DNA of 64,000 nt from Rhizomucor pusillus (taxonomy: Eukaryota; Mucoromycota; Mucoromycetes; Mucorales; Lichtheimiaceae): the NCBI GenBank assembly GCA_900175165.2, contig FWWN02000626.1, forward strand, positions 1 through 64,000. Direction: 5' to 3'. Position numbers and translations under genes: made by a program. The notes beneath the pieces were generated by a model. That model was given only the letters and a program-made list of their open reading frames with translations. It ran no database searches and was not told the DNA's origin. Position 1 is the stretch's first letter. The number at the start of each line of letters is the position of its first letter. Shown piece after piece: positions 23,575 through 35,372 of the stretch.

Positions 23575-24778
23575 ATGCACGATCCAAAACCCTCATTGAA
23601 TGCAAAAAAAGGCAACCGAGAATCAACAAACCGCAATGAACATGATAGAACATCAGGTAATGGTTGCAAATGCTATCTTTGATTCCCATGGCTCAATGAT
23701 AGACGCATGTGATAGCTTCATGTTCTAGCTTGATCCGAAGTCCTTCTCACGAACAGAGCTCATCAAAAGCTGATTGCAAGTATATCAAACAAGGCTGCAA
23801 TTTCGTATTTTATTCATTATTTATCATTATTTTTATATTATAATAGAAAATTAGATGGATACTCGGATACTCGTACTTTAAGAGATAAAATATATAAAAC
23901 TAATGAGGAAGTAAGAGTAACCGAAAATGGGGACATTTTATAAAAATGATTGTCTGTTTAAACTCCTTAAGTCACGTATGTCCGTTTACGAACGTTAAGA
24001 AGCTTTCGTACACTAAGTGCCATATATAGCAGCGGTATGGGACCTGCTTGAGCTTGGCCGAGCTTGTGCAAGGATTTCTTCAGCATGTTTGTATACTATT
24101 CTTAGAGCAAACAGATGCTCTTGCAAGATTCTCGGCCATAATAATGAGGTCCTCTTGAACGCGCAGAGTCCACCAGAATGAATGGATGGATGTAGCTGAT
24201 CACATGAGTTTTATAAGGGATGCGATGTTCAGGTCTCTGGAAAATTTCAATCAACCCATAGTTCTCAAAAGAAGCACCGCTCGTGATCTTACCTAGATAG
24301 TGAGCCTGTGCTTGCAATTCCTGAATGTGCATATACGTATTGAAGAAATGAAAAAAGGAGAAAAAGTGGGTCGATTCCTTCTTTAAACTTTCAAGTTAAT
24401 GCATGGCTTGCAAATCAGGTTTATACCGACAATTTACACCATAATGCGCCTGTAGCTAAAATTAAACCTACAAATTGAACAGGGCAAGGGAAGCGAAGCG
24501 GCTTCTCCATAAATGCAAATGTACACATGAACCTAAGTGCAAACCTTCTCGCTATAGCGAAAAGAAGCAAAGAAGGGAAAAGGTGTACGGTGAAACACGC
24601 ATTTCCATTTTTGGAAGCTAAATGCCTACAACAGGATGGCGGGATGACGATTTTTTCGTCTTGCAAGTCGACAAGGTAATAGGGCGGTCTTGGTAACTTG
24701 TACTTTTCAAGGTTCCACTCTAACTACTCTCACTTTTTTCAACGGTCAAATGCGCTTAGAGCTAAACATTCCTCAACA
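23575..24778. other. interval without a supported gene
   Basis: A minus-strand stretch at 24102-24332 is open (76 codons) and coding-like but unrecognised. A very A/T-rich patch lies near 23800-23900. The last few hundred bases are the upstream region of the GLTSCR1-domain gene. Confidence 0.45.
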
Positions 24779-26473
24779 ATGAGCGGCCAAAAGAAATCCG
24801 CCTCGCCAGCAACACCTTCCGATCAGGTCCATACGATGATTATTGATCGTTACTGATCTATATTCACAGTTTACATTAGGAGCAAATTATTACGCAACTG
24901 ACTCTCGCAGGCTTCAAAGTGCTTATATTGCGAAAGGGAGACCAAATGATATACAAGTTACCCGATGACACGTCCTTGTCTTCAGTTAGTCCAGAGAAGA
25001 AAGAAAAGCTGGAAGCAGAGATCAAAACACTACACGCAGCACTGTTGGCAGCCACTTTGAGAAACGCACCTGGTGCATCGTCGCAAAGTGAGAACAGCAA
25101 CGCTGTGGCGGCAGCAGCGGCAGCGGCAGCTAAAGCAATTGCACCAAAGCAAAACGGTATCACAGCTCCATTCCCCGTGGCTGGCCGTGCAGCAGACGCA
25201 AACGCGATAGTATTAGCAACGCAGCAACTGCGTGAAGACTTAGAATCAAGTCAGCGCAGTACGCCAGAAGTGAAAACAACACGTAAATATGTAAAAACCG
25301 GAAAATACTCGAAAAAGAGGTTACAACAGCAGCAGCAACAGCAGCAGCAACAGCCTCAACCACAAGCACAGCAGGCACAACCCACAGTGACACAACTACA
25401 ACACGCTCAAGTCCCTTCACAGCAACAGGCTCAAAACCAGCAAATATTGGCACAGCAGCAATTGTTGGCTCTACAACAATCATTGCAGGCAGCACAAAAT
25501 GCGGCAGGACCTGCTCCGGCATCCCAACCACCCCTACCTTTTAATCAGACGTTATCCAAGACAATCCTTTCGAAACGTTTGCCCGAAGAAGAAGCACACC
25601 ATTTGGAAATCAAAAAGAGGTATGTCTAGGATTACATAAAGTGAGATTTCTGTCACTGAAAGTTTGGTATTAGGTTTACGGAAGCTATAAAACGCGATCG
25701 TGATGCTGCCACAGCACCCGACTATGTAACACCGTTCAAATCAAAAAAGGATGTGATCGAGAGACTACTACCTTTCCATATTTATCAATATCCAGAGGCC
25801 GATTTAGAATTTAATCGGTTTCCAGAAGAGCAGAGAAGTACGGAGAAAATCAAGCTGATTTCCGATATGTTTCCAAAATGAAACTAACTGCGCGTTATTT
25901 TAGGAGAATCCACCCTGGAAATATTCAAGAGCCAAGTCGAACTATTCGAAAAGTTTGCAAAAACAAATGAAAAGTTACAGAAGGTTAGTTCACTAGATGT
26001 ACTGCTTTTTAAATAATAGCTTGAGTAATAACTGTTTACAGAGTGGCAATTCCAAGCAACTGCGTATAATGCTTGAGCGGCAATGTTTAGCAGATTTACG
26101 ACAAAAACTTACAGAGGAGCAAGCACGAGTAGCTTCAGAACAAGCGGCAATGCAGCATCAGGAAATTCTCAAACTGCAAGCTGCAGCCATGTTATCAGAT
26201 GCACAACGACAACAACAAGCGAACACAGGATCCCCAAATGCACAGTCAGGTTAGTTGAGCGCTCTTACAGAGTATCATCGCTCACGTTGGTAACCTCCTT
26301 TCGTCGCACCAGCGCAAAATATAGCAGCCACTTTGGCTCAAGCAACGGCCTTGCTACAGAATCCACAGCTTGCAAGCCAATATAACCAGCTTTCTCCTGA
26401 ACTGCAGCAGCAGCTGATCCGTAACAAGGATCAATTGGCAGCACTTTTCAGGCAGCATGCTTCCCCTCGATAA
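24779..26473 (+). CDS. GLTSCR1-domain protein, likely SWI/SNF (GBAF-type) subunit
   Basis: Exons 24779-24826, 24880-25619, 25674-25837, 25904-25983, 26042-26249 and 26313-26473 join to 1401 nt (466 residues). Residues about 90-100 are an Ala run and about 165-175 a Gln run, followed by more Gln-rich sequence. The GLTSCR1 domain begins near residue 255 and includes TPFKSKKDVIERLLPFHIYQ, then a helical region FKSQVELFEKFAKTNEK and a Gln-rich coiled tail. In animals GLTSCR1/BICRA defines the non-canonical BAF complex with BRD9; fungal family members are presumed chromatin-remodelling subunits in the nucleus. The third donor (GTACGG at 25838) was selected because it alone restores frame. Convergent with the CotH gene, 350 bases between stops. 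Confidence 0.82.
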
Positions 26474-26823
26474 TACCTGTGCAGATCGATTTGTGGTACG
26501 ACGCTTAATAAATGTACATCCAAGACAAGAACCTCAACGAGGGTAGCAAAGAAAAATGTATCGCATATAAAGGCTACTTATGTTCTGAATCTTATGGTGC
26601 ATTTAATACTTTTTTGAACCGAACGAAACATCTGTAGCATGTCGGATGATTGACATATCGTTGTATAAGCATGACAAACGGAGATATGTTTTGCCATTTC
26701 TAACCAGCAATCACACATACGACCCCAGATCGTGCTACCTAGTACTTGAACTTGATGCTGCAGCCTTTATCAAGCAAAAGTACTTCTACTACTTGACTTT
26801 ACTAATACAAAAAGACTCTGTAG
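26474..26823. other. shared 3' region of convergent genes
   Basis: Holds the 3' ends of the GLTSCR1-domain and CotH genes. No gene seen. Confidence 0.5.
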
Positions 26824-28800
26824 CTAGGATAAACAATAAAAGTTATAAAGAGCGATAAATGACAGCAATAAAGCCAAGGAATGAGTTCTAAAAGAAGGCA
26901 AAGAAGCGGTAGACGAGGCCGAACTGGTTTGGCCATTTGCACTGTTGCCCGAGCCAGAGTTAGCATTACCGTTAGCATTGTTTGTAGCTTTGTCGCTAAT
27001 ATTTCCAGATGCATCCATGTATTTTCCTTGCGTGTAAGGTCCAAGTGGAGGTAGATCGTCGTTATCTTCGAAGTTGAGTTGTTGGCAGACAGCTGCTGAA
27101 CGTCTCTGTACCCATTCTAAGATGCCGACTGCCGACTTTGTGGTGTTGAAGAGGTTCGTCTGGAAATCGGACACAGTCCAATTGGTGCGTTCACCGGGTG
27201 AATGAGGTTCGAGGCTGAGGTCCCAGGCGATGTCTTCAGAAAGCATATTCTTCCATGCCTCGAGACGGGGACCGATGACGCTAGGCTTGAAGAAACGTTT
27301 GATGATCGTCTTCAATATATCCTCAAACTCGTGTGAATATTGAGCCAAAATCTTTTCAACTACTGGACGAGTCGAATTTGGTCGTCCATACTGTTGGTAG
27401 GGCACGGTCATTAAGGTGTTGTCAGGCAAGTCGTTGCCGAGGGTTTCATCAAAGTCATACGTGATGAGGGTCCATTTCTGGGTTTGCAAATCCTGGTTCA
27501 GATAATAGTTGCTAGCTTGGTACCAGAAGCCATCCCAGGAACCAGACAAAAAGCTGAAGGCCATGTGGATCATTGTATGTTGTGGATCTAACAAAGTGCT
27601 GATATTCTGTGTCTGAGAGAGCGACTTCATGAACCCGATCAAAGGTGTCAGCTCATCTTTGGCCAAAGTCTTATTTTCGCCCTTGTCTTCGAGACTGTAG
27701 AGATCAGTGCTGTAGCGAGTAGGATCGTCACCGAGGTATGCCAGGTTTCCTTCCTGCTGCGGACTGAGAGCATTGCCTTTATATGTGGGGCCAGTAGCTG
27801 GGTTGTTCCAGTCACCGGCACGGAGAACATTGTCGATAAAGTGGGTCGATGCATCATCAATCATGACATAGAGACCAAAAGGCTGGTTGTTGATGTAAAG
27901 ACGGACCCAACTAGCAGAGGAAACAGCACCGCCAGCAGCCGCAATGCAATCCATGAGAAGCTTCTCTCGACTATAATACGTAAAGATTGTAAGTATTATT
28001 CAATTCATGGCCAAAGCGTCTTGGATGAGGTTTGGAGTTTCGCCACTTACGCCATAGTCATGTCGGTTTCTTCGGCCCGTAATTTAACAACAGAACGCCC
28101 ATACAACAATTGATCACCCTTAAATTTGACCTTGTACGACTGTTTCGCAAAATCTTTCGTGGATTGCCCGCTGGTCTTGAATGTAGCATTTTGGATCTTG
28201 TGCACTTCGTTGCTAGCAATATATATCAGCTGGTCCACGACAACATCGTCAATCTTATCAGCCTTAGGGTTTTTAAGCATGTTATCTAAACTTGAAGTGT
28301 TGCTAATTTGCATAATGATAGTTGCTATTTCGTTGGAGCGGTTCATGCCGGTGAAAAGAGCTAGAATGTATCGTGGGATAGTGCAGAAAGGGCAGAAAGC
28401 GCAATTTAGCAAACTCAAACAACCATTGAGCTATCTACAACGCTTGCTTACTGGGATAGACAGGATTGTAGGCTTGAGGAAGTGCAGGTACGTCGTAAAC
28501 AGTGCGGGATCTTCCAAAGAACTCATTACCAGTGGAAGTAGCACCTTGAGCCAAAGTGCGCTGGGTCGATTCCTTCTGATTACCGTCGATGACATATTGA
28601 TAGTTTTGTCCAGATGGAGCCGAGCCGGTAAAGAGGTTAGGAGTATCTTGACTTTGGCTCAATGGGTACGTCTGTCCATTAACAGAGACTGCAACCTGGG
28701 ATGGATCCTTTGGGAATGCCACGACAGAGTATTGCACATTGTCAGCGGCGACAACGGCAGCAAATAAGGACGCAACGATGCACAAGTATGACTTATGCAT
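26824..28800 (-). CDS. CotH-family surface protein, probably GPI-anchored
   Basis: Three exons (28800-28452, 28360-28051, 27970-26824) join to 1806 nt (601 residues). A signal peptide occupies residues 1-19 (cleavage near VVAA). A short N-terminal Ig-like segment precedes the CotH kinase-like fold, with MNRSNEIATI, YKVKFKG, LYINNQPFGLYVMIDD and the ITYDFDETLG motif holding candidate metal-binding acids. The Ser/Gly/Asn-rich C-terminus ends in a hydrophobic tail, the pattern for GPI attachment. CotH proteins are expanded in Mucorales; some are host-cell adhesins, others are of unknown role. The loop between the APPROX Ala-Leu-Ser-Pro and Asp-Asp-Pro positions differs from the motif described for the invasin subset, so no virulence role is claimed. 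Confidence 0.9.
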
Positions 28801-30758
28801 GGCAGCAAACCGGAAGGAAAAGGATTGAATAAAGGGAGGAAGAAGGGAAATGCCTCTGTAAAGGCAACCGAGCTGTATTTATTTATTAATCGAATCTTCC
28901 GGATGGTAAGGAGGAGAGGAGCCGTTGTGATACAGTGCTCAGCTGTATATAGCAAGTAGCGTGAGGTCAACTTCGTTTCTCCGGAACCATCTTATCCCAT
29001 ATCCCCGGATTCCACGCATATCATTTTAGGGGACCTCAAGAAAGAGAGCCTTGTTCTTGGCGAACAAGGGCGCTTTCTTGCATTTCCACAGATCCTCCAG
29101 CGGCTAACGCAAACAATTGCCTTGGGTCTGTCCTCTTTACTGTTCTGCTAATGTACGTCGGTGTAATCTATTTTTGGGATTCTAATCCTTTTTGTAAGCA
29201 TCGTCGGCTTAACGAACTAACTTTTTTTCTCTTTCACAACGGTGCGACAACCGTGTGCTGTTCAATCACGGGCGCACACACATATAATCAGCACTCGGTT
29301 ATCACCGCGATGGGTCGTACCCGACCTCATTTATTTCGTGCAGCCATCCATTAAAATAACAGACACACGGTAATCGCATTGACCCGCAGACGGGCGTCGA
29401 GTTCCTTTGACTCAGCAGGTAAAAATTATCAACGCAAGAGTCATACAAAATTATGTAAAGTCGGAGGCTCAGGGACAGCAGACTCCATCATCTCACTCAG
29501 GGAGCAAGTCTGACGCGTTACATTGCATGGCGAAATGGCGTTATCTCCAACCTCGAATGTGCATAGCCGCGCCCCTAAATGTGCATTGACTGCGTAAACC
29601 TTTGTTTGCCCAGAAATAATGGCATGTCAAGTTGCTGCGCGTTTGTTTGCCTTATTTCTGATGCAATTGCAGGAACAAGACTTGGCCCGGGTACTGCAAG
29701 AAAGCGTTTTTGCCACAATTAGGACCGCGGTAATAATAATAGAGCAAAGCAATTCGGTCCCAGGTGAAACATCTCGTTCTGCAGTGTTACCAGAGGGAGG
29801 GCGCATCTGTTGTGTCGATAGCGATCGCACAAGTCAATGATAGGGGTGACAACGATGATGCGAATGGGAAACACGACTCCTGGCTGTATACTTGGCGCTC
29901 ACTGTCCACATCTTGCATTCGCACGGCACCTCCACTCGTGACGTCTCGTGTACTCGTATTGATACGGCGCTCAAAATAAAATACCTTTTATAGAATATTT
30001 GGCGCGCTCTCGGTCCTACCTTTTCAGCGATGAGAAGAATGCACAAATTCTTCCAGAACGGCGATCAATGCCATCTATTCAATCAAGTCAACAGTAAATT
30101 GTTTTCCCTGTTATATTGCATACTCTTGCTATGAAAGCTCTGGAATATGGATATGACATAGGCTAGGAGCTCCTTGCATGCTGTGCTGTGAAAGATGACT
30201 GCATACACTCCTATAGGGAACTTCTTGCTGTTTATACGTGAGAAAAATATATTGCTCTTGAACCTCTGCATCTTTCCATACTTTGATACTTTGCAGTAAC
30301 AACTATGGTAGTAGTATATACATGTATACTTTCTCACGATCGAGAACAGTAGAGATGGTATGGGTTGAGATTTGGGTACCTGAGTCGGCTGCATGATCAG
30401 CCGTAGACATCCTGTAGATTTTCCCGAGATTTGAAATCTCTGGCTTGTCTACAACGGTAAGCACATACATAGTATGAGTTTGAATACTGGAGAAGCTTGA
30501 GTCCTCTTCTTCTCTATCTCGCACTTTTGAAGTGATTTGAGAGGGAATTTGCTTAGGAAGGCAATAACTGCGTATCTAGCTTGACGTAGAGGAGACCGAA
30601 AGCATGGTTTACACCACAAATAACGCATGATTTCAGATCGAAAACATTTTCGAGAGATCCATTCAGACTAATGACAACGCTAAAAGCAAGATGGCGTCTT
30701 TATATCCCGTTCTTTTCTTTGTTCAATAATAATTTGACAGATTTTGTATTTATCCATT
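28801..30758. other. gene-free interval
   Basis: Almost 2 kb without a supported gene. The first 150 bases carry an AT-rich TATTTATTTATTAA stretch that may be the core promoter of the CotH gene. Frames in the rest are short and have no recognisable motif. Confidence 0.5.
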
Positions 30759-31094
30759 TCATTGTCCTATTTCGTAAGTGCTTGGGATCCCTTCATCATA
30801 CCTTTTTCGCCTTTTCGCCAAATTGCGCCGAAAGATCACGATAACGAGGAGTGAGACGAGAAGAGAATCGCAAGCCTCCGGCTCAATTGGATCAGCTATG
30901 AACAACAGCGGTTGTGACACAAGACTTCCATCTGGTCGCTGAAGCGCACGGATATATTGCTGTTTTTGGCGGTTGCGAAGGCAGTGGTAGAAGTAGCCGT
31001 TTGAACGCTCTCCTTTCTCCTGCCAGCATTTGGCAGCGCGGAAGACAACCAATTCAGCAGACTCCTCCTGTAGCGTGTCCAGTTGGCATTCCAC
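30759..31094 (-). mobile_element. LINE fragment (pre-RT region)
   Basis: Minus-strand frame with EESAELVVFRAAKCWQEKGE and GYFYHCLRNRQKQQYIRALQ, resembling the region between endonuclease and reverse transcriptase of LINE polyproteins (W-Q-E-x-G-E followed by a retained basic helix). It is flanked by no RT here and stops soon after. It is a fourth, independent LINE piece in the window. Confidence 0.65.
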
Positions 31095-31503
31095 GTCCTC
31101 TAGCCTCTGTTGTACTGGGTCGTGGAAAGGCTGATGATCGGGGCTAGGGCGAACACTGTCAAAAGCGGCTGTGTGACTGGCAGCTAACCTAGCTTGTACG
31201 GATCTCTACCGTTGGAGCATCAGCTTATTCTGTATGACTACAGCCCTCCAGCCTATTAGTTATACGATATTATTGCTGAGTGCTCACTTGCATCTGCTAT
31301 TAATGTAGCTGCTTCGGCGAAACATGCGTTGATAGGTTGTGATTTGATACAGGCGACTTCAGCATTCAGTCTGGTGTACAGAGTACAGTTCTGGAGGAAG
31401 ACAGCTGCGCCGGCGCACCCTCTTTCCGCACCAGATTACCCCGTGCTTTTCCGGACTACATAATATAATCAATTATACGTGAGGGCATGTAATCCGCAAA
31501 TCT
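31095..31503. other. gene-free interval
   Basis: No gene is seen unless the unidentified minus-strand coding region at 31.5-32.1 kb continues downstream through a donor at its 3' edge (AAG before GTAAAG near 31504). A possible further exon ends near 31362. Confidence 0.35.
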
Positions 31504-32125
31504 TTACCTTAAAGCCTTGAGGTGCTGGGTATTGGTCGGATCGCTCAGGAAACGCTGCCACAGCGCCCAAATGCTATCCTCGTCGTCGCCCTCCTCCTCC
31601 TCATCTTCTCCAGCATTATTCTTCTGCTTCTTCCTACTTTCCTCGACTTCACTTTGCTCCTCGCCGTGTTCGTTGTCTGCATACCGCTTCCGGGCTCTGT
31701 GCTCTTCCTCGTCGACAACTTGCTCCGCCATGGTGCTAAGCAGACGTGACTTATTAAGCATATAGATAAGCTCGAACACGAAACAATCAGCATGCAAGTT
31801 ACCTTTTGCACGTTATACTTGATCGAGCTCTTTGCCACCGTTCCCGCAGCAGCCCAAAACTGCTTGATCGCCTCTTTTCCTCTGGCATTCTGCAAATATC
31901 ATAGGCAGCCGAAAAACAAGAGAATGTGGGGGGTCTACCTTGTTGCAGTTTGGCCATCGACATCGATATCGTCTCAGCAACGGTACCCGCTATCACATTA
32001 TCCTTGATAATTTTAGCGTCGTCCAGCATCCAACTGGTGGCGTTGCTCTTGACTACCGCAGGGTTTTTATTCACCAGCTCTTCAAGATAATGTGTGACCG
32101 TCCAGTTGCATGGCTCCCCGTGCAT
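31504..32125 (-). pseudogene. unidentified gene or gene relic (acidic C-terminal region)
   Basis: Minus-strand coding-like blocks: WTVTHYLEELVNKN and IIKDNVIAGTVAETISMSMA (about 32125-31940), then GKEAIKQFWAAAGTVAK (about 31890-31820), then an acidic block starting at an ATG near 31731 with EDEEEEGDDEDSIWALW. Candidate introns with GTAGAC...TTGCAG and GTAACT...AATAAG borders separate them, but the first junction does not restore frame in any combination I tried. The blocks are alpha-helical and charged. I do not recognise a family. Either a gene with unusual splicing or a decayed member of a repeated family. Confidence 0.35.
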
Positions 32126-33339
32126 CCAGAAATCTGAGAAACAGAACAGTTTGAGTGTCCCTCTAGCAATTTAAGCTCGCACTGTTTATTTTAGCCTCTC
32201 AGCATAAGTTTTGCACACAACTTTTCGGTAAAAGTGTCTTTGAAATATGGTTTTTTTGGGACGTCCATGGTATTGATAATACACGTAATGCTACAATGCA
32301 CACTTGAAAAATACTACGACTGAGAAATACAGGTGCGGATAAGTTTGGAATGAGAAGAGATAAAGTCTGGAATAAGAAGGGATAATATAGGAGAGATTTG
32401 CTATGATGGTACACTTTGAGCGGTGACACTCAGGGGGGAAACCAAGGAAACGGTCGCAGCAGCGGAATCCATAGCAGCAACTAAAGTGTTGCACGAAAAC
32501 CAGGTGACAGCTGCATCGATCGCCACTACGTCGAGCCTCCCCTTGACGCCGCAACGCCTTCCTTGCCAACAGCGCTTTGTCTCTTTGTCGAGGGAGGACT
32601 GTAACTAGTGGGCACTCTGTCCTTTCCGTTGCATGCGTGTCTAGTCCCTGTCTTTCCTTGAGACTGGAGAGGTGCGTCATGTTCGTCTGCTGCGGTTCGT
32701 ATGCTAGGACATGCGCACCACTTCCATGGTTTCTACAAAGACATAGCTTAGATTGATCTTTGCATTCGATGCTTCTAAAGTGCAAGAGAAGGAGGACCAC
32801 TTCCCACTCCCGGCTGGGACAACAAGTGCCGTGCAAGCAGCCAGCGAACTTTCTCCGACGAAGTGAAGGGTTCATATGTACTTGCCACCACGTTTTTCTT
32901 GCACAAAGTGAATACTTAGCTTGATCACATCTGCGACATCAGAAAGTATTCAGCTTGCATAGCACGCCTTTATCTATCCTAAATACCGTTTAGTTTCAAC
33001 TTACTAGGCGCTTTCGCTAATTATCATTTGAGGTTATACGTGATCTGTGTTCTGATGGGTGGAGAGATGAGTGAAGGAGAGATGTCCGTCTGGAACGCCA
33101 ACCAGAGTCGGCATTGTAAAGTACTCAATGGAAAGCACACTGCATCCAGAAATCCCAATCAAAGGTGATGAATTTAATCTCAGATGACTCTTGCTCGCAT
33201 CTCAGAGAAAATCATTGTGTCCAAAATTAACTTAAATCTGCAGATGATCTTATTGCGGCCCATGATCTCCCGCGAGATGTAGAGACATCGACTTACCTTG
33301 AGAGCCGCATCAGAGTAGCTCTCTGTTGCGACCTTTATC
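32126..33339. other. interval without a supported gene
   Basis: A long minus-strand open frame (32291-32875, 194 codons) exists, but its composition is Cys/Arg/Leu-rich noise. The plus strand at 32423-32608 reads more like protein (ETKETVAAAESIAATKVL). Either could be debris of a transposon first ORF. Nothing certain. Confidence 0.4.
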
Positions 33340-34641
33340 TAAGCATTTATGAATGACGCTCAACCTTTAAGCTATTGGATGCTTCGTTGATTCTAGTAAT
33401 CAATGTTTCCTTTTCCAATAACCGATTGCGCTTAACTTTGCTCCTAACGACCGACCAGAATTGTTCAATAGTATTGAGCTCACGTGCTTAGGATGGAAGA
33501 TAAAGCACACTGATATCCCCGAGACTAAATATACTTTAGGCGCATTATCCATTACCATGAAGTAGTGGCCCTCCACGCGCACATATTTATCCATCTCGTC
33601 CATCGTAGCCTTCAGGAAGCTAAGGTAGTAATCAGCCACAGTTCCTGTGCTGGTAAGCTCGGCATGACTTCCTCGCTTTCTTTTCTTGGCTGGCGGCTGT
33701 GGAGGTCTTAGGCTACACTTAATCAGACCTGAGGCATAAATCGCGCGCCCAATGTCTGCGCTCGTATTTTGGGCACAGTGACTACCGCAGGCAAGCCTTT
33801 TTTACCAGGCCATGTTGCGCTTCATGTTAATATGAAAGGTACACTCATCAAGGAAAAAACACGGTTTTTCCTAAAGTCCATATCAGTCTTCTCCCATTTG
33901 CGCACCCAGTCAAGGCACTCTTGGTACTCGGCCTCGCTCTTCCTGTCCACAGGTTGGAACCGGGCTTTTTCAGTGTCAAGTTGCACCGCGTCCTCACGAA
34001 CTCATAGAGAGTACTCTTCGAGATCTTAAGTCCCCCAAACTTCTGAAGCAACCGCACCATTAGCTGTTCCAGTACAACTGAAGGATTCTCATCAACATAC
34101 TCTAAGATGACCTCCTTATGCTCCTCCTCAGTGAATACGCGGATGGCCGTTCTTTTTACGCTTTTTAAAGACGTTGTCAGGATCCTTTCCATATTGTGTG
34201 GTTCATCTCTGCGCCGTACGAACATGAATCCCAACTGCTTCTCAGCAGCTGATGAGTTCGGAATCTTCTCAAACATCCTATCCTGGTATGAGTAGAGTGT
34301 GTAACCTCACTTGACGGTAGCTTCTTTCATGCGAAATTTTGCGTCTTTTGGTTCATCAGTCTGCATAGCAAGGGGGTTACGGTTGCTATCACAAGGTATA
34401 TTGTACAAATACTGCGTATGCGAACTCACTGTTTCAAGAACATATGTCCCCTCGTCCACAAGATAGTCCGTGGGTTCAGGCCTGCCATATCCATTAACGA
34501 CGTTGCCGTGCCCATCTTTATAGAAAAATTGATTATCCATTTTTGAGTTTGTGAAATGGTATGAAGGAAAATAAAAGCTGGAAAGTTCACGTACTTTATT
34601 ATATAGTCCTCTATTTAACAAAATGCGGCGTCAATTTTCAC
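33340..34641 (-). mobile_element. Tc1/IS630-type DNA transposon relic, copy 2
   Basis: Same family as the copy at 0.3-1.7 kb. The N-terminal block (Met at 34540) has KDGHGNVVNGYGRPEPTDYL, closely paralleling the first copy. A middle block (34276-33848) covers the helix-turn-helix and the region before the first Asp. The last block (33639-33400) has VMDNAP, then loses frame, so the DDE Glu is not readable in phase. Several frameshifts make it inactive. The sequence AAAATGCGGCGTCAATTTTCA at 34620-34640 resembles the terminus near 1674-1691 and a lone copy at 51759. The two transposase copies are diverged, so they represent separate old insertions. Confidence 0.82.
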
Positions 34642-35372
34642 TGGGGGCCGGCATTACTTTATGGAAAGAGTGTACAATGCACATCGCGCCGCGGTAAAAA
34701 CAAAGATGCATCAATTCACTGATCAAGGCCTTCGACTAGTAACAGTGTATCGCGCTAAAGATTACCTGAGTGGCATAGGGACTAGGTCCTCATACCTAAG
34801 AGCGACTTGCATCCAAACTTCTTGTACGTTCTCCGGTTCTGCCGGAATTGATTTCTTGGAGGAGGTGTCTTTGATCCTGAAGCGATTAGCCATCATATTT
34901 GAGCGCTCTGACGAAAATCAGTTTTCCGCCATTGCTATATCTTCAGGACCTTTTCTATCTCTCTTTCTTTCTACGCACACAGTCGACGTTGTTGTTGTTG
35001 TTGTTTACGTCGTATTTTACAGCTTCCAGAGTAGCATGCGTACTCTCTTGTAGTTTTGATCTTTATTCATTTTTTAACCTTGTTATAGTATATCAGCTCA
35101 AATACAAGCAAAGAAATCACTCATTTTGACTTTGAGGTTGCCACAAGGTATTTGTGCAACGCGTAGATCAAGAAGGGAATAAGATCTGCCGAGCGTGTAC
35201 AGCAGCTATTATTCCCCATATCCTCCTCCCCAAAACAAGTATGGCTCTGTAGGCACGGATATACCGTTTCTCCGGAACGGATGTCCACTCACCTGCTGCT
35301 CATAGTCTGGCGGCAATTCTAATAAAGTTTGGGGGAAGTTTCAGGCAGCAAGCAGACCTTCTTTCGAGCGAC
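34642..35372. other. gene-free interval with (GTT)n microsatellite
   Basis: A short GTT repeat lies at 34988-35005. An open plus-strand frame at 34661-35053 runs across it and is judged spurious. The end is the promoter region of the carrier gene. Confidence 0.5.

Noticed and set aside
25160..25531. Minus-strand hydrophobic frame
   Set aside because: Antisense of the Gln/Ala-rich part of the GLTSCR1-domain exon.
25838..25903. A 38-nt intron with donor at 25869 in the GLTSCR1-domain gene
   Set aside because: It does not restore frame; the donor at 25838 gives a normal 66-nt intron and a total CDS divisible by three.
28126..28767. 213-codon plus-strand frame
   Set aside because: Antisense of CotH exons 1 and 2 across an intron that has consensus borders.
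32291..32875. 194-codon minus-strand frame
   Set aside because: Cys/Arg/Leu-rich with no motif, ends in low-complexity hydrophobic sequence; likely chance or shadow of decayed plus-strand sequence.
34661..35053. 130-codon plus-strand frame
   Set aside because: Runs through a GTT microsatellite and encodes a Val run; no domain or promoter context.
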